From Epiperipatus broadwayi (Eukaryota; Onychophora; Udeonychophora; Euonychophora; Peripatidae), in assembly GCA_028023455.1 (NCBI GenBank), contig JAQFVV010006203.1, forward strand, positions 11,382,876 through 11,446,875: DNA of 64,000 nt, read 5' to 3'. Each line of letters starts with the position of its first letter. The stretch's first letter is position 1. Both the position numbers and the translations under genes were made by a program. Positions 33,624 through 46,129 of the stretch are shown one piece after another. A model generated the notes under the pieces. That model was given only the letters and a program-made list of their open reading frames with translations. It was not told the DNA's origin and did no database searches.

Positions 33624-34028
33624 CATTTGCTACATATATTTTCAATATATTGTCATTCTAAAATTGAAATTATTTTTATACTTTATTTATAAGCCTTTAA
33701 TCGTATCTGCTTTAATTGTTAGTATTCTTTTGTGTTCCTGATAAAAATCTTTATAAAGTCCTTATATTGTTTTTAGTAGCACTATTAAAGGCTTTTACTT
33801 TAATTTCTTTTTTTTAACACATTTGCTATAAAATTGTTATATATGTATCTTCAATATAAAATTGAAATTCTTTTTATAAGTAAGTTTAATTGTATCTGCC
33901 TATAATTATTAATATTATTTTGTGTTTGTGATAAAAATCTTTATAATTTATTATAAATAGTCATTATATTGTTTTTAGTAGCACTATTGAAGGTTTATTT
34001 TAATTTCTTTTTTTTTTTTTTTACACAT
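33624..34028. repeat. Two-copy tandem duplication, unit about 200 bp
   Basis: Both units (about 33624-33819 and 33820-34028) run through CATTTGCTA, AAAATTGAAATT, GTATCTGC, GATAAAAATCTTTATAA and TTTTTAGTAGCACTATT, ending in a T-run and ACACATTT. Copies differ by substitutions and indels. Confidence 0.8.
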
Positions 34029-34299
34029 TTAACAGTCACCTAATATACATTTCCTACTGTGATGTGATTTAAGACTTGCTTTATCCTCCACTCTTTTTAA
34101 ACAATATATATTTATATATTATTTCATTTCACTGTGAATCATTTGTTTTAGAAATAATAAACTCTTAATAATTATTAATATGATTCAAATATAGTACATT
34201 TTTATAACTTTAATTTCTTTCTCATTTTATATTTTCAGATTTTCTGAAGAATGAAAATGGAGTTTTCAAAGGTTTTCAATAAACGGGTGACTTAGAATA

Positions 34300-37281
34300 G
34301 TAAAAATTCTACTTTTTCAAGTCCTACATTATTTGTTAAATAAAAATTATATATAGAAAATTTGTTTTCCTAGCCAAAGTTTTAAAGTTAAGAAGCAATT
34401 AATTTCAGTAAAGAAAATATGGCAAAATGTATTTTATAAAATTATTTTAAAATTTACAAATTGAGTTTATAACAACGATACTGAGAGGCTTAAAAAATTA
34501 TATGGCATTGTATATATATATTAAAAGTGAGCACAATATTTAATAATAAATGCCAATTCAATATTATGTTTCAAGGAATAAGGTTTCTTAATTCTAATGC
34601 ATTTTTCTAAATATAGATTTCAGTTATTATGTAAGCAATAATAATAAGTGTATGGAAATTTGATCAGAAAGTCATGTGACATTCATGCACCCTAGCGGCA
34701 GATTGTGCTATCCATTTAGAGTTTTATATAATGTCAAATAGTTCTGATATTGATTACTTAAACTTAAAATAGATTGCTTTAAATTAAGGGAAATAAAATG
34801 GATTACTGCTTTTAAAAACATAATATCAGGAAATTTCCCTGCATAATTTATAGCAGTAATGTTGTGGTGAATTCTAAAGCTGAACATTCATAGACTGTGA
34901 CTCAACTGTATCACTTCTGATGTTTGAACTTCAGTTGAATTCCTGAACAGCAAACAATTTGATATTGCATTCCCTTTTATATCAGAAGTTTCAAAATATA
35001 GAATGAATTTAAATGGAAGTGAAATAGATCTATCATAGCTTTTAAATAGTATTTCTTGGCTATTAAATTTATACTTGTCAAAATTTAATATGTATGTGTA
35101 TATTCTTTTCCCAAAGACAATGTAAAACCTGAAATGGTAGAATGAATTACATTAAGAGATTGATGAACAGTGACAAATCATCATTAATGATGATAATTTA
35201 ATGCCATAACTGTATTCGAACCCCTAGTTATTAAATTTTAAAAATACAATTTGTGATGTTTTTTTGATTACTATAGTCACTTAATGTTTAAAAAACAAAA
35301 ACATTGGCTAAGAAAAAGAAAATTATTTTTTCTTCTTCATGTAAAAGATATTAAAAATACTATTTTGAAGAGTAAGTCTATATTTTTAAGATTAATTATT
35401 ATAAGCATTATTTGTTTCATAAATTAGAAAATGTTAGATTCTTAAATTGAAATTGTTGATTTTGAAACAATTATGTGTGTATATACTATTTTGTTAATAA
35501 ATGGGCAGAAGAAATACATAATTCTAAAAAAAATAAACCACATTTAATTGATCTTAATTTTTCTTTGCTGTAAACACTCAGAATTCATGTTTATATTAAA
35601 TAAAATCCATTAAAATTGATATATAATAGTTCCATTGTACCTGCAGATTCACCATCCAAGGCTTCAATAATTCTAAAATTAAAAAAAGAAAAAGAATTTC
35701 ATAAATTAGAATTTGAAATTTTATACTGTGACTACCATTATGTATCTGTCTCATTCAGCCATCTTGCATCTTTAGAATGATTGACTTGGCAAGACTTTTA
35801 TTCTTAGAGAGTAGAAGATACACTTTTTTCTTTTCCGTATTATAAAAGTATGATTATTAAGTATTCTTATTATAATCATTTGTTTATAATATTAAGACTC
35901 ATGGGCATTGATTTATTGATTACCTCATCCAATGATAGTAATATGGTTACTCAATTATTGTGGTTGTTATTTAAGATATTTTAAAATGATATGGCTTATA
36001 AACTATCCTGCTTGGGTGATTTTTTATTTCTCTTCCCTCAATTTAATTTCTACTAAATTTTTCAGCAGACTTTAGTTTTTAGCCATCTAACCATCCAATA
36101 TTATTTAGCAAAACATTCTTTAAATAATCTACTGCAAATAAAAAAAAACCTTTTCATAACCTTCATAGAGGAATGGTGAAGAAGAAGATAGTATTTACCA
36201 AGCTTTCCAATAGCTATCTAGTGAAGGTTTAAGCAATTTTACATCATTATTTTATAATATGTAACTAAGAGTAGCTAGAGACCCATTTACTGATCAATAA
36301 TGAATTATTTTTTGGCTTGGTTATAACTCATTTACCTAAAAAAACAACTGTTAAAATAAATTTTAAGTTTTCTTAGCTGAATTTGAACCCAGACCAATGT
36401 TATGCAAAATGGTATAGCATTGCTATATCGATTGCTATATCATGGAACTTTTCAGGGTGAATGCATTTCAACATATATGATAATAGGAATTTTGGATCTA
36501 CAAATATTTGTTAATGAGATTTAATTAGATTAAGCTAAATATAAACAGGTGTGTGACTACAAGATCATGATACTTTAAGATTAAATAATAATCATAAGAG
36601 ATTTTGATTAGATTTTAGGAATCTCTAATTAAAGAATAGAAAACGGATAAAAATTTAATATAGATTGTATTTTATTTAATGAGTGAGTGGTATGTGGGAC
36701 TAAGAATTCTGATTTGATTGCCAAATAGGAAAAACTTTTTTAAGTTGTATCCATTTTCATTTGTGCAAATTTTCTTTATGGCTTATTGCACCGGAAGAGT
36801 GGCTGACTCTAAAATTAAATATCCACTGATCACAGCTCAACTTTGTCACTTCTGATTCTGACAAAACTTTATTTTTAATTTTTTTGTGAAAATTATTTGG
36901 TATGTGGGTTAATGCAGTGATAGTGTGATTAAATCTAAAACTTAAGCCTCATAAATCAGAATTTAATCTCATTATTTCAGGTGCACAAATTTTATATAAA
37001 TTCCCAAGAACAAACCATTCAATTATCATTTCACCCTGCATGATTTAATACAGTGATAAACTCTAGAGCTCAATGCCTATGGATTCTGACCCAACACTGT
37101 TAATTCTAGTTTTCAAACTTTATATGATTTGATTTTTTAAATCTAACATGAAAAGTTTAAGTATTAGTAGATATAACAAAAATAATTAAAATAATATATA
37201 TTTACTAAAACTATATTTTCTAAAAACATTTCACAAGTAAATCATGCCATATCTCTTTTTTATAATCTTCAGATATTATTA
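34300..37281. other. Mostly non-coding, with three weak SINE-like copies
   Basis: No gene is recognised. Segments at about 34845-34980, 36895-37015 and 37040-37135 share an order: a CAGTGATA- or CAGTAATG-type block, TAAATCTAAAACT or AACTCTAGAGCT-like sequence, a B-box-like TTCTGACCC or CAGAATTTAATC, and a run ending in AAATTTTAT or CTTTATATGA. They may be copies of an old tRNA-derived SINE, but similarity is low. Confidence 0.35.
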
Positions 37282-37391
37282 TTATTATTTCATATGTCAT
37301 AGTATCATCCGGGAAGCGAACCCACTAACCCGGGACAACTGCTTGTAAAGCAGCTGTCGCTGACCTCTCGACCACCAATGCTTGACAATCC
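37282..37391 (-). mobile_element. tRNA-derived SINE copy 3
   Basis: On the minus strand it reads GTCAAGCATTGGTGG, GTCGAGAGGTCAGC (A-box region), AGCTGCTTTACAAGCAGTTG (anticodon-arm-like), then GGTTCGCTTCCCGG, GATACTATGAC and an AT-rich tail. Direct repeats TCAGATATTATT (37270-37281) and TCAAATATTATT (37392-37403) flank it and differ at one base. Confidence 0.85.
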
Positions 37392-37403
37392 TCAAATATT
37401 ATT

Positions 37404-40400
37404 TATAATTCAAAAGAAGTAAATGTTTTAATTTCAATAATTATTACTCTATTATAATATTTAAAATGTTTGAAAGGTTTGGCAGCTGTTTTAATTTGTC
37501 AACAACTGAGAAAGTATTTGTTAATGTAAAGACATATTCAGTTCTCATGAAGTTTAATCAGTATTTTAATATTGCATGTAATTGAAATTTTTACCTAAAT
37601 GAATGTAATCATATATATATATATAGTATTTAAAAAGTTTATCATCAAATTATTTTAAATTTTATTCATTTATTTGAATAAATATATATAAAAACACCAA
37701 ACATTTTTTTTAAAAACTTCACAGTTAATATAGATCAGTCTTAAGTTTTGATCATGCAATTATAGTCTTTATCAAGACAATCTATAAAAAGCATAGTGAC
37801 CTCTTAATCCTTCATTTTTCAGAGTTTAGAGAAAATAAATAATAGATATATAAAAATGATGCAACATAATTCTATTAAAAATTATAAAATAATTTTATGA
37901 TTATTCATTTAAATATGGTACAAATAAAGTATATATTAATTATTAGCTTTAAATACAATTCATTATAGTGTGATTCAAAATTATTCCACACCTACTATTT
38001 TCAAAATGCAACTGCATATACAGAAAAATGCTTAAAGTACAATATACAGTAAAGGCATGAACTATGTTGCATAAATATGCATATCAATTATATGCTATTC
38101 AAAAACAATGTAAACAAACAAAAATATAAAAACCCGAAAAAAACATTAAAATTCCTAAATTTAATACATTTTATGATATTTAGGCAGTCATTTTTTAATC
38201 TCTGAATGCCATATGTGATCAGAGTTAAAAATAAAAATTTGTAAATAAATTTTACAATACACCATCAACCATTTTTTCACCTCTAAATGCTCTACATTTA
38301 TTAATAAAATTTATTTCAGTTTATGTTGAAAGCACATATATTTTATTTTCCTTCATTATCCTTTCTGAATACTAAAATGTTTGATAGGAATAATGCTAAA
38401 GGTTTCATATTTTAGAACATACTTGAAGTTGATTCTTAACATCAAAACAATTAGATTGTGATTTTTAAATAAAAACACTATTATTTCTTTTTTAAGAGAG
38501 AAAAGTTATTGGAAAAAAAAAGAATATTGTCCAGATCTTATTAATTGTGATGAAAAACACATTTTATTCTATATCTTATTTAAAAAGTAAAAATTATGGT
38601 ACAGTAATTTTTTTTTTTATCTTATTTTTTCATAGAATAAATGGGATACCACATCCTCAGTAAAATATATAAAAATGTGTTTCCCAATTATTATTAGTAA
38701 AAATATTATTTATTTATTTTTTAATTTTATTTATATTATAATTTAATTTATATATGCATACTACATATAAAGAAACATCTGTGTTATATATATATCTGTG
38801 TGTGTATTGAAAAGTACTATATACTTGCAGTTCAATAAGCAATATATATTCTATTTTAATCAACATTTGTCAACAAAATGTGAGCTATTACACATAATAC
38901 ATGTTGTATGTGAAGAGGCTTGAAACAAAATTTAGCATATATTGTGGTCTACTGTATATACAGTATAACTTTAATATATTATTTACATATATTTAAAAAA
39001 TTAGAATTAATATTAATTATATATAATCATTAAAATGTTTTTTAAAACAAATAATATCTAATTATTATGAAAAGAATACACATATTATCACTTCTAGTAA
39101 ATTTTATCACATTATTACAGAAAAAGTTAAGTCTAATAACCAGTTGCAAAATCTCTGTTTTTAAATTATTAAAATTTTTAATAAAATGTTAAAAACAAAA
39201 CTAAAACTTCTGTTTTGTTTAAACTTATAGTAAAATGATAAAAATTTGGAAGAAGTTAAATTTTTTGAAAAATAAAATTCCATTTTTCTGAATTTTAAGA
39301 ATTAATATGTTAACTGATTTTCTAAGAAAATATTTTTGAACTTAATTTATTCATTTCCTTTTATATTATTTTTTAATTAAAAAAAACTTATTCTTTATGA
39401 AATATTTTTATTTTTAGACAATTTTTTTAAAAGCCTAAATCCCTCCCCCCCCCCCCAAAAAAAAAAACGAAAATAATCTGAAAAATAAAATATCAACTTT
39501 GCAAATAAAATAAAAATAAACAAAAATAAATAATCAAAATAACTTTATTTCAGCTTTCAGGTTAAAAAATGTATTTATTATTTAAAAAATCAATCAAATC
39601 TATATTTTAACTTAAAAGTTTTGATAAGGCATAAATTCAAATAACAAATATTTTTTGAAATAATAAAAATCAACTTTTAATTGGGAAAAAAAAACCAACC
39701 AAATAACAATTAATAGTAAAATTATTGAATCTGTTTGACATTAGTAATTTTTCAGCTAACTAATTTTCTACTAACAAGTAAGGATATTATCATATAATAC
39801 TAAATCATCCATGCACTTTACTACTGTTACACAATGCTTTATTTACAACCCTCTTTTATAGTAAGGATATTCAAAGAAATGTTAGATGTAAACATTATGC
39901 AATAATTAAGAAACAAATATTTAATAATTTTACAAAAAAAAAATAGTACACAAGTAGACAGATTAGGTATAAATTTATTTTTCTGTTGTTACAATGTTAA
40001 CAAAAGCTTAAGTTGCATATGTTTAGAAGTGTATTTTCTTTATAACAGAGATTAAATGCAGTGTTTATTTGTATTTACTTGAATCACCAATAGCTAGCTG
40101 CTAATCATGTGTTTTATTTAGAATTAAAATCTTTATTTAATGATTTGTAATCGTTAAAATTACTTAAATTCTTTTATTATTACAGTTGTACTACTAAATG
40201 ATTGCAATAAAATTTTGCAATTGCGGTCAATTGTTCAGGATATTTACTTGAAAGTCAATCAAAAAGTTAAAAGAAGGGATGCAATTATGATTAATAATAA
40301 TGATGATAATTCCAACTTAAATTTTAAAAAAAATATCCATATGGAAAATATTGCTATGATTTAATATCAGTAAAGTCAAAAAAAAAAAAATGAAATGACA

Positions 40401-41663
40401 TTTTGAAAAATGATGTATACATATCTGATGGATATAATTCATTATATATAAAAATCATTATACAAGTAAATATTTCAATAAAGAACAGAAGTAAACATAT
40501 TGAACTAACTTATAAAAAGACTATATTTCTGTGTAATATAATAATCATTAATATATATTCTTTTATCATACAAATAAATTTATTCATTTATCTGTATGAC
40601 CTTATTCTTAATATAAAATCTTTTTTTTTACTTTCATTCAAGAAACATTTTAATTTTTAAAAGTTGACTTTAAATTAATAGCAGTTTAATTACATCATTT
40701 ATCTATCTTAATTTTATTAGAAGACAATTAACAAAACTTGAAAATTCTTTTTTTACTATTTATTTGATTCAGTATAGAGAATAAAAGTGTTTAATATATT
40801 ATTTTAAAAATTCATTAATTTCATTTTCAATTTGATACATTTATTCATATATATAGTAATAAACACAATAGCAAAGTATATTTCAAAGAAAAAAAGCTGA
40901 TCAACTACATTGAATAAAATAAATGATAAAGAAGGATATTGAAAATTCTTTTTAAATGATAATAAGAATATATTATTTTTAAATCATTATGATCTAAAAT
41001 GAACTTGAATTAGAAAAGTTAAAATGTTTTTGATTTGAAAGTATAAAAAGATTTTAAGAATAATATAATTTTATAAACTAACAAGTGTAAAATTACAGTT
41101 CATTGAATGAATTTATTTGTATAAAAAGATATAATATCAATCAGATAATTTTTTTATATTTTGGTTATGTTTTGTTTGTGCTTTAAATTGGAATATCTAT
41201 TTCATATAAAGATTTTTTTTTCTATATTTCGTTTTACTCATATTTATTGTAACTTAATAAGTTGATCAAAAGATCCAACTATATCATTTAGCTTAATAAA
41301 CGAAAAAAAATTGTAACTTAAGTTTTTATATCAAAGAGAAAAAAATTGTAATATGCAACTTGCTGAGTATAAGCTATTAAACAAAAGATCAGACTGAGTT
41401 ATCAATCATATTAAGGGTCATTGGATTAAATGAAACATATTCTATAATTGGATTTCTAAAGATATCACAGTATCAATAATTATAAACAAATTATTAAGAA
41501 CAAACTACTATAGCTCAGAAAATAACATCAAGTAGGTGAGTACCTTGGTAACTCAATCAAATATCTCTCAATATATCCCCCAGTAGATTTTACTCACTCT
41601 TATCTCTTGGTTGGATCTCAAGTGTATATCTACATGAACAACAAGTGAATGTGTTCTATCAGA
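37404..41663. other. Long AT-rich non-coding stretch
   Basis: More than 4 kb with no recognised gene. It contains TA runs (37610-37625), T- and A-rich tracts and a C-run followed by an A-run at about 39444-39468. A phrase at about 37967-38000 (GTGTGATTCAAAATTATTCC) could be a DNA transposon end, but no partner end was found. Confidence 0.5.
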
Positions 41664-42270
41664 GCGCCACTAGGTTAGCTGGACCTAGACAAAGTTATAT
41701 TTATAACTTTTTCACATGTACCAGGTTTGAATCTCTTTGGTACCTTATTTCTTACAAAATGTATGATTTTGATTTTAGACCCATAGCATTGTATGCACTA
41801 ATATTTAAGTAAACACCTAGGTAACATAAAACATCTTTAAACTAAAGTGGAATATATAAAATTCATTAGACAGAAATCATTTCTTAGATCTTAACTTAAT
41901 AAATGCGTTGCAACATTTTTATACGTTTTACTAGCTCAGATTATATTATTAATTTAGGATGGCAATTCACTCATCCTTGCATGAAATAGATGATGGGATG
42001 ATGGTTATAATAATACTAAGAAATCACTAAATACTATGAAATCAATATTTATTTATGGCCTTTAAACGTTTAAACAGCTTGTTAATTAAAACGTGATGAT
42101 GACGATGATGATAATGATAACGATAATGGTTTCAACCACAGCTTTAGGACTAAGCCTAATCATAAAACCTAATTGTTATAAAGAAATTCATAATTATTGC
42201 TTAATTTTAGTATATCTAATAAAATCTTAAATAATCAATATCAATCATTGATGATGAATGATCACAACGA
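41664..42270 (-). repeat. Dispersed repeat family D, second copy
   Basis: The reverse complement of 41664-41745 matches the end of the block at 9389-9464: GGTACC, GATTCAAACC, a GGTACATG closing arm, and CTAGTGGCGCT. Farther along, a GAT/TCA microsatellite (42096-42128) occupies the same relative place as the TCA tract at 9078. Confidence 0.45.
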
Positions 42271-43107
42271 ATAAAGACTATTATTAATAAAATACATACA
42301 CCTCGTTTAATAAAACAATTTAACATTTATTAATTTATTACGAAAATCTACAAATAATTTAAAGATAAAACCAAAATTTTATATGAAATAATAATGAGAA
42401 CAATAATTGATTATCTGGCAATCATAATGTTAATTTTGAATTCTTCCCCCTTTTCCATCAAAAATATATACATAAATTTGGATACTACGTTTGCTAAAGT
42501 TTTGGATTCACAAGAAAATATTTCATTAGAAAAAAAAAATATTCACTCTCTCTTTTTTTTCCCTTTCTCTTTCGCACACATACTTTTATAATCTAACAGG
42601 TAAAGTAGAATGATAAAAAAAAATGTTAGTAGAAGTGAAAGAGCAAGATTTCCAGAACAAATTTTAAATTATTTTTCTCCCCCTCCCTTCTACCCTCTGA
42701 AATGCTATACTTTAACTTAAAACAAAATCTAATATTTTAATACCATCTATTATTTTTTTACATTCACACACCATTACATATATGCAACAAGTATTATTAT
42801 ATTATGTATGTGCATATTTTATCCCCATAATAACAAAAATATTATTTAAAACAAGATAATAATAAAAAAATATTTTACATATTAATAACATTTCATAACT
42901 TTAGATTAATAGACAATCCTAATTTTAGTACATATAAAATCATTAACAAAGCTTATGTTTATCGTTATTAAGAAATTCTTGGTTTCAATTGATCTTGGTT
43001 GTTTTAAAAGTTCTTTAAACAAAAATATACCACTCTGTTGCTAAAATTTTACTAAGTCTCTGATATTATAAAGAAAATATATATATAAAAAATTTATACT
43101 ACCAGTT
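42271..43107. other. AT-rich non-coding stretch
   Basis: No gene, RNA or repeat family is recognised. Confidence 0.5.
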
Positions 43108-43378
43108 CTATTCTTTGTAGGACTTCCAATGAGTCAAATTTTCTTGTTTACTGTCTATATTTTTGCATCCACCATTTCCGTTTTCTTTGGAACAATCTTT
43201 TTCTTGAAGTGTATAATTATTTGATAATGATAATCCTATTGAGGTTATTTGCTTTAGCGGACAATTTGGAAATCATTATATTAACTCTTCTTCTCTTCCT
43301 GTCGAGCATGATTCTTCTAGTGGATGAAGTACAGCAGTTGTTTTCACATTTATAATTTTTCTTGGGTTTAAACTCAGT
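43108..43378 (-). pseudogene. Exon-like frame with adjacent double stop, unidentified
   Basis: I do not recognise this protein. One minus-strand frame reads SLNPRKIINVKTTAVLHPLE and LEESCSTGREEELI, then two adjacent stops (TAA TGA, about 43274-43279), then 56 further codons (FPNCPLKQITSIG, KDCSKENGNGGCKN, ENLTHWKSYKE) to a stop at 43108-43110. The complexity and cysteine content are unusual for this AT-rich DNA, and both halves share the same frame. It could be a dead exon, a real exon with an assembly error, or chance. Confidence 0.3.
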
Positions 43379-44871
43379 TACTGGATTTAATTGAACTCGA
43401 TGATTTAACATTTATCTGTAGATTATTCATTTTCTTCAGCTTTTAAATGCAGGTGAATGTTTTCTTCTTTCTATTAAAAACATCTTATTTCTCTCAGTCA
43501 GTAAGGTGTAGAATATTATAATTTCAGACACATCTTTTCTTTCGTATATGATGTGCTGGCTGGATGGTCTGGTCAACAGACGGAAAATATTTTTTTTTTC
43601 CTAGCCCACCATCCTTATATTTTCAACATTCAAAACTTGATATTAAAAAAAAATGATTTAAAAAAAAAGGTTATCTAGCAGAATTAAAAATGTTTGTCTG
43701 CTTTAGTTTCAATAATTTTTAAAAAGTCTCTCTAATAACAATCTCAACTGATTTTCCAGACTGCTTTTATATCCGATTTTTTTTCTATTTTTGGCCACCT
43801 CTTTTGATTAGATTTATAACTTATTTTCAACCAAATTGTTTTTTAGTTGAATAATATGAAAAATCTCAGTATTCTGATTTTTAGACAAACTTTTGTTTTG
43901 AAGGAAAAAATAGTCTTAATCCTTTTTTTACACCATGTAAGATCTCAAATTTGAGCTTCTTTCTTTTGATCTTAAGTATGAGACATTTTTAAAATTAGAC
44001 TTCACACATCCGTCTCTAAGTTTTTCAACAGAAAAACAACCCTTATAATACAAAAAAAATTGTTGAGTAAGAAAAAAATATATAACAGATTTTCTTTTTT
44101 TTCTCTCAATATTTAATAAATTTAGATATATTTATGTGATGTAACACACACACTCCACCACTCAAATCATGTATAAACTGACATTAAATAATCTAATTGC
44201 TAGCTGAGTAATTCTAACCTTAATATTTAAAATCAAATCCCTAGCTTTTAAATCCAAATTACAATTGTAAAAAAGTAAAATAGAGAAAGAATAAGATATT
44301 AAAATTTAGCAAGTGTAGGTTAGTTTTAAAGAAAGTTAAATGTTTAATATTTGAAATGTAAAACAATTAAATAGCTTACACATATATTGCCTATATATGT
44401 GTAACAAGTTATAACTTTACTTTTTAACAAAAACATTAACTATTAAATGTGTGTACTACTATTTTTGAGTTTTTATCAACACACAAACAATTAAAGTATA
44501 TAACTGTGGCTCCACTCTCTTCTGTCTTAAGCTTTTAGAACTGGATCTTGTAGGGTTTAAACTTGGGTGCCCTACAGCTTCCTTTACTATATAAAAAGTA
44601 TGATGATAATTTTTGTTTTACATTTTCTTTTATGCACATTACTACAAATTTAGCTACTGACTAAATTGTAATGGCACATTATATATTTGTTATAGGAAAT
44701 TGCTATGGTAATGACTATAATTACATGATTGAGCAAATATGGGATTAAAGAATATATTGAGTGATATTAAATAATAAGTTTTTTAAAAAGTTTGTTGTTT
44801 TGTATATATATTTATTTGTATTGAAACTCCTTTCTCTTGGAATGGTTTTTATATTTTTATAATTATTTTAT
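43379..44871. other. AT-rich non-coding stretch
   Basis: Nothing is recognised apart from a B-box-like GGGTTTAAACTTGGG near 44552, without further support. Confidence 0.45.
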
Positions 44872-44882
44872 TGTTTATCAGT

Positions 44883-44986
44883 ATTTTTTTTATTTATTTA
44901 TGTGTCAAAGCGTCAGCCGGGAAGCGAACTCCGGGACAACTTTTTGTAAGGTAGCTGTGCTAACCATTCGGCCACCAACGCTTGAC
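44883..44986 (-). mobile_element. tRNA-derived SINE copy 4
   Basis: On the minus strand it reads GTCAAGCGTTGGTGGCCGAA with TGGTTAGCACAGC (A-box region), TTACAAAAAGTTGTCCC, then GAGTTCGCTTCCCGG, GACGCTTTGACACA and an A/T-rich tail. Flanking direct repeats TGTTTATCAGT (44872-44882) and TGTTTTTCAGT (44987-44997) differ at one base. It is closest to copies 1 and 3. Confidence 0.85.
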
Positions 44987-44997
44987 TGTTTTTCAGT

Positions 44998-46071
44998 CTT
45001 ATACCTAAAATGCTTATCATCAGTTATTCCTTTTATTTCATAAAATGTATACTATTTTATCTATATGAAATAATAACAGTGGCATCTTTTGTCTCTAGAA
45101 CTTTTTTGGAATTTAAAAAAAATGTCTTTTTTTATATTTATAATTCGCTTCTGCCACCATAAAATAGATTAAATTCTCTAGATACGCTACTTTAATTATA
45201 TATATTTCTAAAAACAGCATTTTTTCTTTTTGCCAGTATTATGAAAGCCATATGTATATAGTATCGAGTTGAGATGAGAAGATATACTGCTAAAAATCCG
45301 AAAAATTAAAAATATATATACATCTGCAATATAAGATGTTAGAAGTGAATCAAACTATTTCCTATCTTTCATGAGAGTGGTGTGATAAAAAAGACAAATT
45401 ATCAATATGGATGTGGAGATTCAGATGCTTGACACCTCTAGTTAATCTGAAAGGCATGGAGGTACTGACAAAAAACAAGAAATTGAAAATATATGTATAT
45501 TATAATTATTGCAATATAAGATCAAAATTCCTATACTTACACTTTTGTCACCATTAACTTAAGATAAATACATTAATTATTATTATTAATAACTTATTAA
45601 ATTAGAGATTATTCCATCATTCTTAGCTCAGATATTAACTTTAAAAGCAATTGAAGATCAATATGTCTGATTTTTATTAAACATACCACCTGATATCCAT
45701 AATCCATTATTTTTTTAAATAAATATAATTAAAATTTCCACTTCATTGCACATTCTCAAAACATAAAAATAAAGACATTTGATTTTTTAAAAATATATTT
45801 TGATATTAGCACAACTTTTTAAAATAATTTTATTAAAAATATTTTAGATTATTACATATTTCTTCTGCCTATTTATGTTTAATTTATAACTACTTTGTAA
45901 GTATCCATAAAGACATTAAAATTTGGATTAATTTTTGATTATTTTTTGTTGTTGTTTTTATTAATTTTAACAAAACTATATAATTTTAGATAAATTTCTA
46001 ATTTCTATACTTTTATATATCTTCACATACAATAATATTTATTAGTCATTAATGAGACTAGAGATTAACTA
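44998..46071. other. AT-rich non-coding stretch
   Basis: No gene, RNA or repeat family is recognised. Confidence 0.5.
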
Positions 46072-46129
46072 ATAACGAATAATATTTCTGTAGTAGTGAA
46101 AATTACACTACAGAAATATTATTCATTAT
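46072..46129. repeat. 23-bp hairpin
   Basis: Arms 46072-46094 and 46107-46129 pair with only one or two mismatches around a 12-base loop (AGTGAAAATTAC). This is a possible MITE remnant. Confidence 0.7.
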
